From: Actinomycetota bacterium
GTDB lineage: Bacteria; Actinomycetota; Actinomycetes; Nanopelagicales; Nanopelagicaceae
Assembly: GCA_009702205.1 (NCBI GenBank)
Contig: WLIM01000068.1
Span: 1 to 5,650, forward strand
DNA length: 5,650 bases
Direction of reading: 5' to 3'
Part shown: positions 1 to 5,650 of the stretch, piece by piece
Position numbering within the stretch: position 1 is the first letter of the stretch
Layout: each line of letters opens with the position of its first letter
Notes under the pieces: generated by a model
What the model saw: only the letters and a program-made list of their open reading frames with translations
The model's database searches: none
Told to the model about the DNA's origin: nothing
Made by a program: the position numbers and the translations under genes

Positions 1-682
1 GGATTACGACGCCGTAGATGTGGTTATTCTTCCGCCATTTACCGATATTCGTTCGGTTCAAACTTTGATCGATGGAGACCGACTTCGTCTTACTTATGGC
101 GCACAGGATTTATCACCAGAAGTTAGTGGCGCATTCACTGGCGACATAAGTGGTTCAATGTTGAACAAACTCGGTTGCTCCTATGTCGCAGTTGGTCACT
201 CTGAACGCAGGGCTATTCACAAAGAAGATGATTCAATTGTTAATCGCAAAATAAAGGCTGCGCTGGTTAATGAAATTACTCCTATTTTTTGCATTGGTGA
301 AGAATTGGAAATTCGCGAAGCAGGTACGCACGTAGAACATGTTTTAAACCAAGTTCGCAATGGACTTAAAGGTTTTCATAAGCCAGATTTAAAGAAGATT
401 GTTTTCGCTTACGAACCTGTTTGGGCGATTGGAACTGGCAAGACTGCAAGTGCGGGGGATGCCGAAGAAGTTTGCAGCGCAATTCGCGCAGAACTTATAA
501 AAATTGGATCAGATGAGATCGCCCAAAGCGCTCGAATCCTTTATGGTGGTTCGGTAAAGTCTTCAAATATCGTCGAAATTATGCAACAACCAAATGTTGA
601 CGGTGTTCTTGTAGGGGGAGCGAGCCTAGATGCCGAGGAATTTGCCAAAATCGCCAAGTTCCATCGGGTGGGTGCGGCGTAA
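1..682 (+). CDS. tpiA: Triosephosphate isomerase, C-terminal part (5' end outside window)
   Basis: This enzyme interconverts dihydroxyacetone phosphate and glyceraldehyde-3-phosphate in cytosolic glycolysis and gluconeogenesis. The reading frame is open to the left edge (first whole codon at base 2), giving 226 visible residues. The family is usually about 250-260 residues, so roughly 30 N-terminal residues, including the catalytic Lys, lie outside. The GTG at base 20 is internal and not the true start, because the residues before it (DYDAVD) fit the family. Visible signatures are YGAQD, the catalytic His in VGHSERR (codon 197-199), the catalytic Glu in AYEPVWAIGTGK (Glu codon 413-415) followed by the flexible lid loop, and the phosphate-binding LYGGSV and GVLVGGASL near the end. 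All visible active-site residues are intact. It ends in TAA and is followed by secG, as in the common actinobacterial gap-pgk-tpiA-secG order; gap and pgk would be expected further left. The assignment is essentially certain. Confidence 0.98.
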   Translation, partial: DYDAVDVVILPPFTDIRSVQTLIDGDRLRLTYGAQDLSPEVSGAFTGDISGSMLNKLGCSYVAVGHSERRAIHKEDDSIVNRKIKAALVNEITPIFCIGEELEIREAGTHVEHVLNQVRNGLKGFHKPDLKKIVFAYEPVWAIGTGKTASAGDAEEVCSAIRAELIKIGSDEIAQSARILYGGSVKSSNIVEIMQQPNVDGVLVGGASLDAEEFAKIAKFHRVGAA

Positions 683-698
683 GCTTTCGGTCAATGAC

Positions 699-723
699 GG
701 GTATCCTTACCCCAGTGCTTTTT
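699..723 (+). terminator. Weak hairpin plus short T run between tpiA and secG (possible attenuator)
   Basis: The 79-base gap between tpiA and secG holds an inverted repeat, GGGTA (699-703) and TACCC (708-712) around a four-base loop. Five T residues follow at 719-723, six bases after the stem. An outer AAGC/GCTT pair (681-684 with 717-720) could lengthen the structure. The stem is only 5 bp and the T run is short and not adjacent, so termination would be partial at best. It could reduce read-through from the glycolytic genes into secG, or mean nothing. I see no convincing -35/-10 promoter pair in the gap. Confidence 0.2.
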
Positions 724-747
724 AGGTTCGACAAACGTTTCAAATCT

Positions 748-755
748 TAAAGGAG
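748..755 (+). promoter_or_regulatory. Ribosome binding site that fixes the GTG start of secG
   Basis: The bases AAAGGAGA lie six bases before the GTG at 762, a strong Shine-Dalgarno match at good spacing. This supports GTG rather than ATG as the start of secG. The protein then begins directly with its first hydrophobic segment, as SecG proteins do. Confidence 0.85.
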
Positions 756-761
756 AAATTC

Positions 762-992
762 GTGGTCCTAGCTCTTTCAATCCTTCTAGTTGTAACCAGC
801 GTTCTAATGGTTCTACTTGTTCTTCTCCATAAAGGAAAAGGCAGCGGATTATCTGATCTCTTTGGTGGCGGAATCTCATCTAGCTATGGTGGTTCTTCTG
901 TAGTTGAACGTAACTTGGATCGCATCACAATTGTTGTTGGCGGACTTTGGTTTGCTGGCGTTATTGCTTTGAGCCTAGTTCTTAAAAAATAG
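762..992 (+). CDS. secG: Preprotein translocase subunit SecG
   Basis: This is the small membrane subunit of the SecYEG translocon, which stimulates SecA-driven export of unfolded proteins across the cytoplasmic membrane. The 76-residue product has the SecG layout. A first membrane helix covers about residues 2-22. It is followed by a short polar, glycine-rich loop with the family pattern HKGKGSGLSDLFGGG (residues 23-37) and a serine/glycine stretch, then a second helix at about 55-74 ending in KK. Just before the second helix, VVERNLDRIT (47-56) matches the conserved ERxLDRxT segment. The length is normal for an actinobacterial SecG. The start is GTG with a strong ribosome binding site. The gene lies between tpiA and rbpA on the same strand, a placement known from other actinobacteria. 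The gaps of 79 and 32 bases allow co-transcription, though a separate promoter cannot be excluded. Confidence 0.95.
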   Translation: MVLALSILLVVTSVLMVLLVLLHKGKGSGLSDLFGGGISSSYGGSSVVERNLDRITIVVGGLWFAGVIALSLVLKK

Positions 993-1011
993 TTTTCTAA
1001 CAAAATTGATC

Positions 1012-1018
1012 AAAGGAG
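1012..1018 (+). promoter_or_regulatory. Ribosome binding site of rbpA
   Basis: AAAGGAG lies six bases before the ATG at 1025 and fixes the start of rbpA. The whole gap between secG and rbpA is only 32 bases and is A/T-rich, with no terminator visible, which favours one transcript for the two genes. Confidence 0.85.
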
Positions 1019-1024
1019 ATAAAA

Positions 1025-1360
1025 ATGGGTAGCGCAATCCGTGGAAGTCGCGTCGGCGCAGGTCCTATGGGAGAAGCAGAGCGTGGCGATGCCATTGCTC
1101 GTTTCCGAGTCTCTTATTGGTGTGCAAAGGGCCACGAAACTCGTCCTTCTTTTGCTGAAGATGAAACAGTTCAGATTCCTGAAATTTGGGATTGCCCACG
1201 ATGTGGTTATCCAGCAGGCTTAAATAAAGATAAGCCGCCGATGCCAATCAAGAACGAACCATATAAAACGCACTTGGCATATGTGAAAGAGCGTCGTACT
1301 GAAGCGGAAGCTAAAAAAATTCTAGAAGATGCACTATCTAGACTTCGCGGCGAAGATTAA
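1025..1360 (+). CDS. rbpA: RNA polymerase-binding protein RbpA, zinc-binding form
   Basis: RbpA is an actinobacterial transcription factor that binds RNA polymerase and group 1/2 sigma factors and helps open promoters. All family regions can be seen in the 111 residues. The N-terminal tail holds RGSRVGAGPMGEAER (6-20). The core domain (about 26-65) has candidate zinc ligands Cys33, His37, Cys57 and Cys60 in the pattern CxxxH...CxxC. A basic linker follows (about 66-80). The helical sigma-interaction region (about 80-108) includes THLAYVKERR and ends LSRLR. From family knowledge, the mycobacterial protein lacks the full metal site, while Streptomyces-type proteins have it; this one is of the latter type. 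It follows secG on the same strand, and its stop lies three bases from the oppositely oriented pgi stop. The main uncertainty is whether it is the only RbpA of the genome or one of two. Confidence 0.93.
   Translation: MGSAIRGSRVGAGPMGEAERGDAIARFRVSYWCAKGHETRPSFAEDETVQIPEIWDCPRCGYPAGLNKDKPPMPIKNEPYKTHLAYVKERRTEAEAKKILEDALSRLRGED
1313..1355 (-). terminator. Candidate intrinsic terminator for the ctaA-tkt-pgi transcript, inside the rbpA 3' end
   Basis: Read on the minus strand just past the pgi stop, a first hairpin has arms CTTCG and CGAAG (1355-1351 and 1347-1343) with a 3-base loop. Directly next to it is a second hairpin whose arms are both TCTAGA (1342-1337 and 1326-1321) around a ten-base loop. 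One base later come seven U residues (complement of A 1313-1319). Stem plus U tract in this order is the form of a Rho-independent terminator. The second stem has only two G-C pairs, so it is weak, though coaxial stacking on the first could help. The sequence also encodes the RbpA C-terminus, so part of it, such as the AAA Lys codons, may be coincidence. Confidence 0.4.
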
Positions 1361-1363
1361 GAA

Positions 1364-2911
1364 TTATAGAGCTCTAACCAATTCCAGTAATTCGACAATA
1401 CCTGCTTCTCTGTTCTTAAGGTGAATTCTCATTATTGGGAAATTCCTCGATGCGATAGCTGCGGCATCACCAAGTGCCTGTGCCATTAAGAGTGTTTGAA
1501 AAGTAAATCCATTATTTGGAATATCTAAATCAAGGCTACTCTCGCCGGTCACTTGAATGAATACGCCGTTCTGGGCGCCGCCTTTATGGAATTGACCCGT
1601 CGAGTGCAGGAACCTTGGGCCCCACCCAAATGTTGTTCCAATTTTGGTTTTTGTGGCTAGCAGATTTCGGATCTCGGAAATTGCAGAATCTTCAAACCGA
1701 TTTAGATAGGCCATAACTGCCAAGTATTTACTGGTTGGCGTAATTAATGAATTAAGTGCATCTGCAAAATTCTTAGCGTTACCATTGAAAAAGATTTCCA
1801 GATTCTCAGTCGAGAAGGTAGCAGTTGACTTAGGAACACCCGACTGCGCCCACTGTAAAAGCAGTTCGCCTGTGCGTTCCTTGGCTTCGGTTACATTCGG
1901 CTGATTAAATGGATCAACTTTAAGTGCGCGACATAGGAGAGCAGTAACCCATTCCCACAAAATGAAATGTTCGCCAAGGTTGGCGATGACATTCAAATCG
2001 GCGACGCCATCTGCAAAACCAATCTTTAGAGCAGGGCCCGAAACTTGGGCGCTTGCACTCTCGATAACAATGGGTAAGCGACCGCGCTGGTCTTTTCCGG
2101 TTGACTCAGCAATTAATTGTTCAATCCAATCACCTAATCCACTGACGTTAGATCCCTCATCAGTGAGCGAAAAGTTCTGTTCACATTGCTCAAAGATCAA
2201 AGTTGCCAATTTAATTGCGGGGGAGTTTGCCTGTGCAAAGCTTTGACTTGCGTGATCGGCATCATCCAAAAGAACTGATAAATCTATTCCGATTAGCGCC
2301 GCGGGAACCAAACCGAATGCACTTAGCGCGCTGAATCGTCCGCCAACTTTTGGATCAGCATTGATAACTTTAAATCCAGCCGATCGGGATGACTTATCTA
2401 GCGGAGAATCTGGATCAGTAACAATTACAAAATGTTCCTTTGGATCCAGATTCGCATCTTGAAAAAGTTTTTCAAAGAACGCTTTTTGGGATGCAGTTTC
2501 AATAGTTGACCCTGATTTAGAGCCCACAATAACAAGAGTGTTAACCAGAGTTGTTGGGATCCCAGCTTTTATCTGGCCTGGATCAGTTGTATCTAGAATC
2601 GTTAAATTCTTCTTGTAAGTTTTTGCCATAACTTCGGGCGCGAGTGATGAACCGCCCATCCCGCATAAAATGAAGTTGGTTAAGTTCTTTGCCCGAGCCC
2701 AGGCGCTTAGCGCATCAAGCTCTGGGAGTAAGTCTCGGCTCGACTTGGGGAGATCAAGCCAGTTCAATCGAACTTCTGCTTCAAGTTTTGCAGCCTCGCC
2801 CCAAAGTGATGAATCTTTTAGCGCCAGCGAGTTAGCGATGTTATTTAAGTCTTGCGCAACCAGGCTTTCTGCGTTGTATTTACTTAGAACTGGACCAGTT
2901 AAATTAACCAT
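1364..2911 (-). CDS. pgi: Glucose-6-phosphate isomerase, of the type found fused to transaldolase
   Basis: This cytosolic enzyme interconverts glucose-6-phosphate and fructose-6-phosphate. The 515 residues contain two SIS sugar-phosphate domains. The first has CGMGGSSLAPE (83-93) and the phosphate-binding SKSGSTIET (131-139), then GGRFSALS (190-197). WIEQLIAES (262-270) carries Glu264, the likely catalytic base. PFNQPNVTEAK (334-344) follows, and the C-terminal part has FGWGPRF (428-434) and TGQFHKGG (438-445), whose His442 may be the ring-opening His; that last mapping is inference. The C-terminal motifs resemble the isomerase half of bifunctional transaldolase/isomerase proteins more than the classic E. 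coli enzyme. There is no transaldolase domain: the N-terminus begins only about 80 residues before the first SIS motif. The ATG follows the tkt stop with no gap, so translation is probably coupled. Product identity is secure; the subfamily statement is from memory of motifs. Confidence 0.93.
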   Translation of the reverse strand: MVNLTGPVLSKYNAESLVAQDLNNIANSLALKDSSLWGEAAKLEAEVRLNWLDLPKSSRDLLPELDALSAWARAKNLTNFILCGMGGSSLAPEVMAKTYKKNLTILDTTDPGQIKAGIPTTLVNTLVIVGSKSGSTIETASQKAFFEKLFQDANLDPKEHFVIVTDPDSPLDKSSRSAGFKVINADPKVGGRFSALSAFGLVPAALIGIDLSVLLDDADHASQSFAQANSPAIKLATLIFEQCEQNFSLTDEGSNVSGLGDWIEQLIAESTGKDQRGRLPIVIESASAQVSGPALKIGFADGVADLNVIANLGEHFILWEWVTALLCRALKVDPFNQPNVTEAKERTGELLLQWAQSGVPKSTATFSTENLEIFFNGNAKNFADALNSLITPTSKYLAVMAYLNRFEDSAISEIRNLLATKTKIGTTFGWGPRFLHSTGQFHKGGAQNGVFIQVTGESSLDLDIPNNGFTFQTLLMAQALGDAAAIASRNFPIMRIHLKNREAGIVELLELVRAL

Positions 2912-4957
2912 TTACTTCCTTGAAATCGTGCGCTTTGCGGCAGCTACAACGTTCTCCGGAGTAAATCCATATTCCTTGAAGAGTTCAACCGCAGAAGCTG
3001 ATGCACCGAAGTGTTCCAGGCTAATAATTTCACCAGAGTCACCAACATATTTATACCAACCAGAACCAACCCCAGCTTCAATACTGACACGTGCTTTGAT
3101 AGCGGGTGGTAGAACGTGGTCACGGTAAGACTTGTCGCTCTCTTCAAACCATTCAAGAGAAGGTGCACTGACGACTCTGGCAGAAATATTTTCAGCTTTA
3201 AGCAACTCGGCCGCTGCAATCGCGACATGAACTTCAGATCCTGTTGCGATCAAAATTACATCTGGAACACTTTCGGTATCGCAAATGATGTAAGCACCTT
3301 TGGCAACACCTTCAGCGCTAGCGCAACAACTCCGATCAATTACTGGCAGATTTTGTCTGGAGAGCGCAAAACCAACTGGTTTGCCGCGCCTAATTACCTC
3401 GCGCCAAGCTACTGCAGTTTCATTTGCATCAGCTGGTCTAACAACTGTGAAATTTGGGATGAGACGTAGGGATGCAATGTGTTCTACTGGTTGATGTGTC
3501 GGCCCATCTTCACCAAGACCAATCGAGTCATGGGTCCAAACAAAGATTGATGGGATATCCATAAGCGCGGCAAGGCGCACGGCGCCGCGCATGTAATCGC
3601 TAAATACTAAGAAAGTTCCGCCGAAACTCTTTGTTAAGCCGTGCAGGGCGATGCCATTCAAAATAGCGCCCATAGCATGTTCACGAATTCCAAAATGAAT
3701 TATGCGGCCATATGGATTGGCACCATTCATGGCACTTGTACTAGGCAAGAATGATCCGCCACCAGAAATCGTTGTGTTATTTGATCCCGCTAAATCAGAT
3801 GAACCTCCCCAAAATTCTGGAAGAACGGTTGCTAGTGAATTAATGATCTTTCCAGATGCTGCGCGTGTTGCTATATCTTTTCCACTTTCAAAAACTGGAA
3901 TTGCTTTCTCCCAATCTTTTGGCAGTTCTCTTGCTACCAATCGTTGAAGAAGCAAAGCTTTATCTGGATTTGCCTTCTCCCATTTGGCAAAATTAAGAAC
4001 CCAGTTTTTCCTAGAGTTTGCACCGCGGTCTCTTACTTTGCGCGCATGCAATAAAACCTTCTCGGGAACTGCAAATGATTCTTCGGGATTTAAGCCGAGA
4101 GCAATTTTAGTTGCGGCAACCTCGTCGCCACCCAAAGCTGATCCATGTGATTCTGCAGTGCCCATTGCTTTTGGCGCTGGCCAAGCAATCACAGTGTGCA
4201 ATCGAATTAACGTCGGCTTCGCCTTTTCTTTTTGGGCGGCAAGCATTGCAACTTCCAGAGAATCTCTATCTACATCACCATTACTTTTGGCTGATACTTC
4301 AATAACATTCCAACCATATGCTCGATATCTCGCTGGAACATCTTCAGTGAATGCGACATGTGTGTCGCCTTCAATTGAGATTCTGTTGTCATCATAAATA
4401 ACTTTTAAATTGCCTAATTCTTGCGTCCCTGCGAGCGAGCATGCTTCGGCGCTTATTCCTTCTTGTAAATCGCCATCAGAAGCAATAACCCAAATATTGT
4501 GATCAAATAATTCAGTCTTGCCATCTGGATCAAACAATCCTTTTTCATAGCGGGCTGCCATTGCCATTCCGACCGCGCTAGAAATTCCGGAACCTAGTGG
4601 ACCTGTAGTTATCTCCACGCCAGCAGTGTGGCCAAACTCTGGATGCCCGGGAGTTATTGCTCCCTTTGTTCTAAAGCTTTTCAGATCGGATAGTTCAATT
4701 CCATATCCGGAGAAGAAAAGTTGAATATAAAGTGTTAACGATGAGTGGCCCGCAGATAGAACAAAGCGATCTCGTCCAAGCCATTTTGGATCACTTGGAT
4801 CATGTCGCATGATTCTCTGGAATAACGTATAGGCAACAGGAGCAAGAGCCATTGCAGTTCCGGGATGGCCGTTTCCAACTTTTTGTACGGCATCCATGGC
4901 CAGCGCTCGACTTGCAATTACAGCTTGGTCATCTAGCTCATTCCATTTTTCAATCAT
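2912..4957 (-). CDS. tkt: Transketolase
   Basis: This is a thiamine diphosphate- and divalent-metal-dependent enzyme that moves two-carbon units between ketoses and aldoses in the pentose phosphate pathway. It yields fructose-6-phosphate and glyceraldehyde-3-phosphate from pentose phosphates. The 681 residues match full-length bacterial transketolase (about 660-700). The N-terminal cofactor domain has His31 in GNGHPGT, His71 in SAGHSS, His105 in GHPEFGHT, the cofactor/metal motif SDGDLQEG (Asp161) with Asn191 in YDDNRISIEGDT, and His271 in ESHG. The middle domain has GGSSDLAGSNNT (384-395), the catalytic Glu426 in HFGIREHAM, and His476, Asp484 and His488 in THDSIGLGEDGPTHQP. SRQNLP follows, and the C-terminal domain has ATGSEV. 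All expected active-site residues are present. The ATG has GAAGGA four bases upstream. It starts 13 bases after ctaA and abuts pgi, suggesting one operon. Confidence 0.97.
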   Translation of the reverse strand: MIEKWNELDDQAVIASRALAMDAVQKVGNGHPGTAMALAPVAYTLFQRIMRHDPSDPKWLGRDRFVLSAGHSSLTLYIQLFFSGYGIELSDLKSFRTKGAITPGHPEFGHTAGVEITTGPLGSGISSAVGMAMAARYEKGLFDPDGKTELFDHNIWVIASDGDLQEGISAEACSLAGTQELGNLKVIYDDNRISIEGDTHVAFTEDVPARYRAYGWNVIEVSAKSNGDVDRDSLEVAMLAAQKEKAKPTLIRLHTVIAWPAPKAMGTAESHGSALGGDEVAATKIALGLNPEESFAVPEKVLLHARKVRDRGANSRKNWVLNFAKWEKANPDKALLLQRLVARELPKDWEKAIPVFESGKDIATRAASGKIINSLATVLPEFWGGSSDLAGSNNTTISGGGSFLPSTSAMNGANPYGRIIHFGIREHAMGAILNGIALHGLTKSFGGTFLVFSDYMRGAVRLAALMDIPSIFVWTHDSIGLGEDGPTHQPVEHIASLRLIPNFTVVRPADANETAVAWREVIRRGKPVGFALSRQNLPVIDRSCCASAEGVAKGAYIICDTESVPDVILIATGSEVHVAIAAAELLKAENISARVVSAPSLEWFEESDKSYRDHVLPPAIKARVSIEAGVGSGWYKYVGDSGEIISLEHFGASASAVELFKEYGFTPENVVAAAKRTISRK
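2915..2921 (-). promoter_or_regulatory. Ribosome binding site of pgi within the last codons of tkt
   Basis: On the minus strand AAGGAAG occupies the final coding bases of tkt, and is followed by the tkt stop TAA and then immediately the pgi ATG. Ribosomes ending tkt therefore stop on top of the pgi start region, the classic arrangement for translational coupling. It also supports ATG at 2911 as the pgi start. Confidence 0.75.
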
Positions 4958-4961
4958 CGCA

Positions 4962-4967
4962 TCCTTC
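4962..4967 (-). promoter_or_regulatory. Ribosome binding site of tkt in the 13-base ctaA-tkt gap
   Basis: GAAGGA on the minus strand ends four bases before the tkt ATG at 4957. An ATG overlapping its end (4962-4960) is out of frame and too close to the site to be used. The gap leaves no room for a separate promoter, so tkt is probably transcribed with ctaA or from a promoter inside ctaA. Confidence 0.7.
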
Positions 4968-4970
4968 GCC

Positions 4971-5650
4971 TTATCTGCTATTCGTAACTGTTAATTTTAT
5001 CCGCCAGACACTAATCCAAACCAAAGTAGCACCAAGGAGATGTGCACCAACAATTAATTCGGGTAGTCCAGTGAAATATTGAATATAGCCAATTGCCCCT
5101 TGAGAGATGGCGACTATTAAGAAAATCGAAACCAGTCGTCCTAATTGTTTTTGAACTAGTCCATTTTCTGAGGCACGTATTACAAAGAAGAGGGCGAAGG
5201 TTAAACCAATAAGCAAAATGACGGCATCTGCATGGAGCCAAGAAACAGCGCGGGCATCGAAGTTATAGCGCTTTGCATCTATGTCGCCTGCATGTGGTCC
5301 GGTGCCTGTTACAACAGTTCCAATCAAAAGAACGATAAATGTTAAGGTGATAACAATCTTTGCAAGAATTGCAGTAGTTGGTAAAACTTGCAAAATGGGT
5401 CTGTCGAGAATGCGGTGGCGTAATGCAAGAGCTCCGGCAATGAGTGGAATAGTTAAGACGAAGTGCGCAGAAACAGAAATCGGATTTAGTTTCGTTAAAA
5501 CGGTAATTCCACCGAGGACAACTTGACCGAGAAATCCAGCAATTTGCAGTATTGCGAGTATTCGTAATCTTTTGTAATCGGCTCGTTCCTTCAAATTTCT
5601 AACTATGTAGATGAGACCGGCTATTGCCAAAATCAAAATAAGCCAAGCTA
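4971..5650 (-). CDS. ctaA: Heme A synthase (CtaA/COX15 family), C-terminal part; 5' end outside window
   Basis: CtaA is a polytopic membrane protein that oxidises the C8 methyl group of heme O to a formyl group, giving heme A for aa3-type cytochrome oxidase. The frame is open to the right edge, so the TTG at 5636 is internal; about 225 residues are visible of a family length near 300. The fragment is mostly hydrophobic helices. Three conserved His are visible: VSAHF (codon 5463-5465), WLHAD (5232-5234) and GAHLLG (5040-5042). These match heme-site His residues of the family; the first conserved His would be upstream. Other family segments are GQVVLGGITVLT, GTGPHAGD, and QGAIGYIQYFTGLPE before the last helix. 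No cysteine occurs in the visible part, so the Cys pair some CtaA proteins carry in the later extracellular loop is absent. It ends 13 bases before tkt on the same strand. Confidence 0.93.
   Translation of the reverse strand, partial: AWLILILAIAGLIYIVRNLKERADYKRLRILAILQIAGFLGQVVLGGITVLTKLNPISVSAHFVLTIPLIAGALALRHRILDRPILQVLPTTAILAKIVITLTFIVLLIGTVVTGTGPHAGDIDAKRYNFDARAVSWLHADAVILLIGLTFALFFVIRASENGLVQKQLGRLVSIFLIVAISQGAIGYIQYFTGLPELIVGAHLLGATLVWISVWRIKLTVTNSR

Noticed and set aside
20..682. GTG at base 20 as the real start of tpiA
   Set aside because: The frame is open upstream to the edge with family-like residues, and starting here would remove the first strand and the catalytic Lys of the barrel.
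691..879. A 62-codon minus-strand open frame overlapping secG
   Set aside because: It is antisense to secG and its gap, has no recognisable motif, and its length is expected by chance.
1367..1376. Perfect ten-base palindrome TAGAGCTCTA at the pgi 3' end
   Set aside because: It has no loop, no following T run and partly encodes the last pgi residues; a palindrome this short is common by chance.
2670..3128. A 152-codon plus-strand open frame across the tkt/pgi junction
   Set aside because: It is antisense to two strongly supported genes, the translation matches no family I recognise, is serine/alanine-rich as expected from reverse-strand shadows, and no ribosome binding site stands out.
3984..4397. 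A 137-codon plus-strand open frame inside tkt
   Set aside because: It lies wholly antisense to conserved transketolase sequence including the cofactor-motif region, and its translation shows no domain pattern.
4958..5010. Possible tkt promoter in the ctaA 3' end (TAAAAT-like box on the minus strand)
   Set aside because: The region is A/T-rich and I find no matching -35 element at proper spacing, so the box alone is not evidence.
4971..5636. TTG at 5636 as the real start of ctaA
   Set aside because: The frame continues to the right edge with hydrophobic residues (AWLILIL), and a start here would remove the first helices and a conserved His.
1..5650. An undescribed system, mobile element, toxin-antitoxin pair, CRISPR array or RNA gene
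   Set aside because: All six genes belong to well-known families and cover nearly the whole window. I see no direct-repeat arrays, transposase motifs, tRNA-like cloverleafs or atypical composition.

Overview
The window looks like chromosomal core-metabolism DNA from a low-to-moderate-GC actinobacterium. Two 60-base lines counted by hand gave 43% and 45% G+C. The actinobacterial signs are an RbpA (an RNA polymerase-binding protein known only from Actinobacteria), a tpiA-secG pair, and a neighbouring tkt/pgi cluster next to a heme A synthase gene. The modest GC and very short intergenic gaps would suit a streamlined freshwater lineage such as the acI/Nanopelagicales group. That placement is inference from gene character and composition, not from a search.

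Layout. The plus strand carries the 3' part of tpiA (cut by the left edge), then secG after a 79-base gap, then rbpA after a 32-base gap. The minus strand, read from the right edge, carries ctaA (its 5' end is cut off), then tkt after 13 bases, then pgi, whose ATG directly abuts the tkt stop codon. The two groups converge: the rbpA and pgi stop codons are three bases apart. A double hairpin followed by seven U residues in the pgi transcript lies inside the end of rbpA and is the best terminator candidate in the window.

How the genes fit together. TpiA and Pgi are glycolysis/gluconeogenesis enzymes. Transketolase connects glycolysis to the non-oxidative pentose phosphate pathway through fructose-6-phosphate and glyceraldehyde-3-phosphate. 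CtaA makes heme A for the aa3-type terminal oxidase. SecG is the small accessory subunit of the Sec translocon, and RbpA supports sigma factor action on RNA polymerase. In many actinobacteria the same neighbourhood also holds tal, zwf, opcA and pgl between tkt and the tpiA-secG side. None of these is here, and the tkt/pgi and pgi/rbpA junctions are tight, so this looks like a compacted version of a known locus.

I see no mobile element, tRNA, rRNA, CRISPR array, phage gene or clearly undescribed system. The points of interest are the contracted locus, the zero-gap tkt/pgi junction, the stand-alone Pgi of the type otherwise fused to transaldolase, and the terminator candidate inside a convergent gene.
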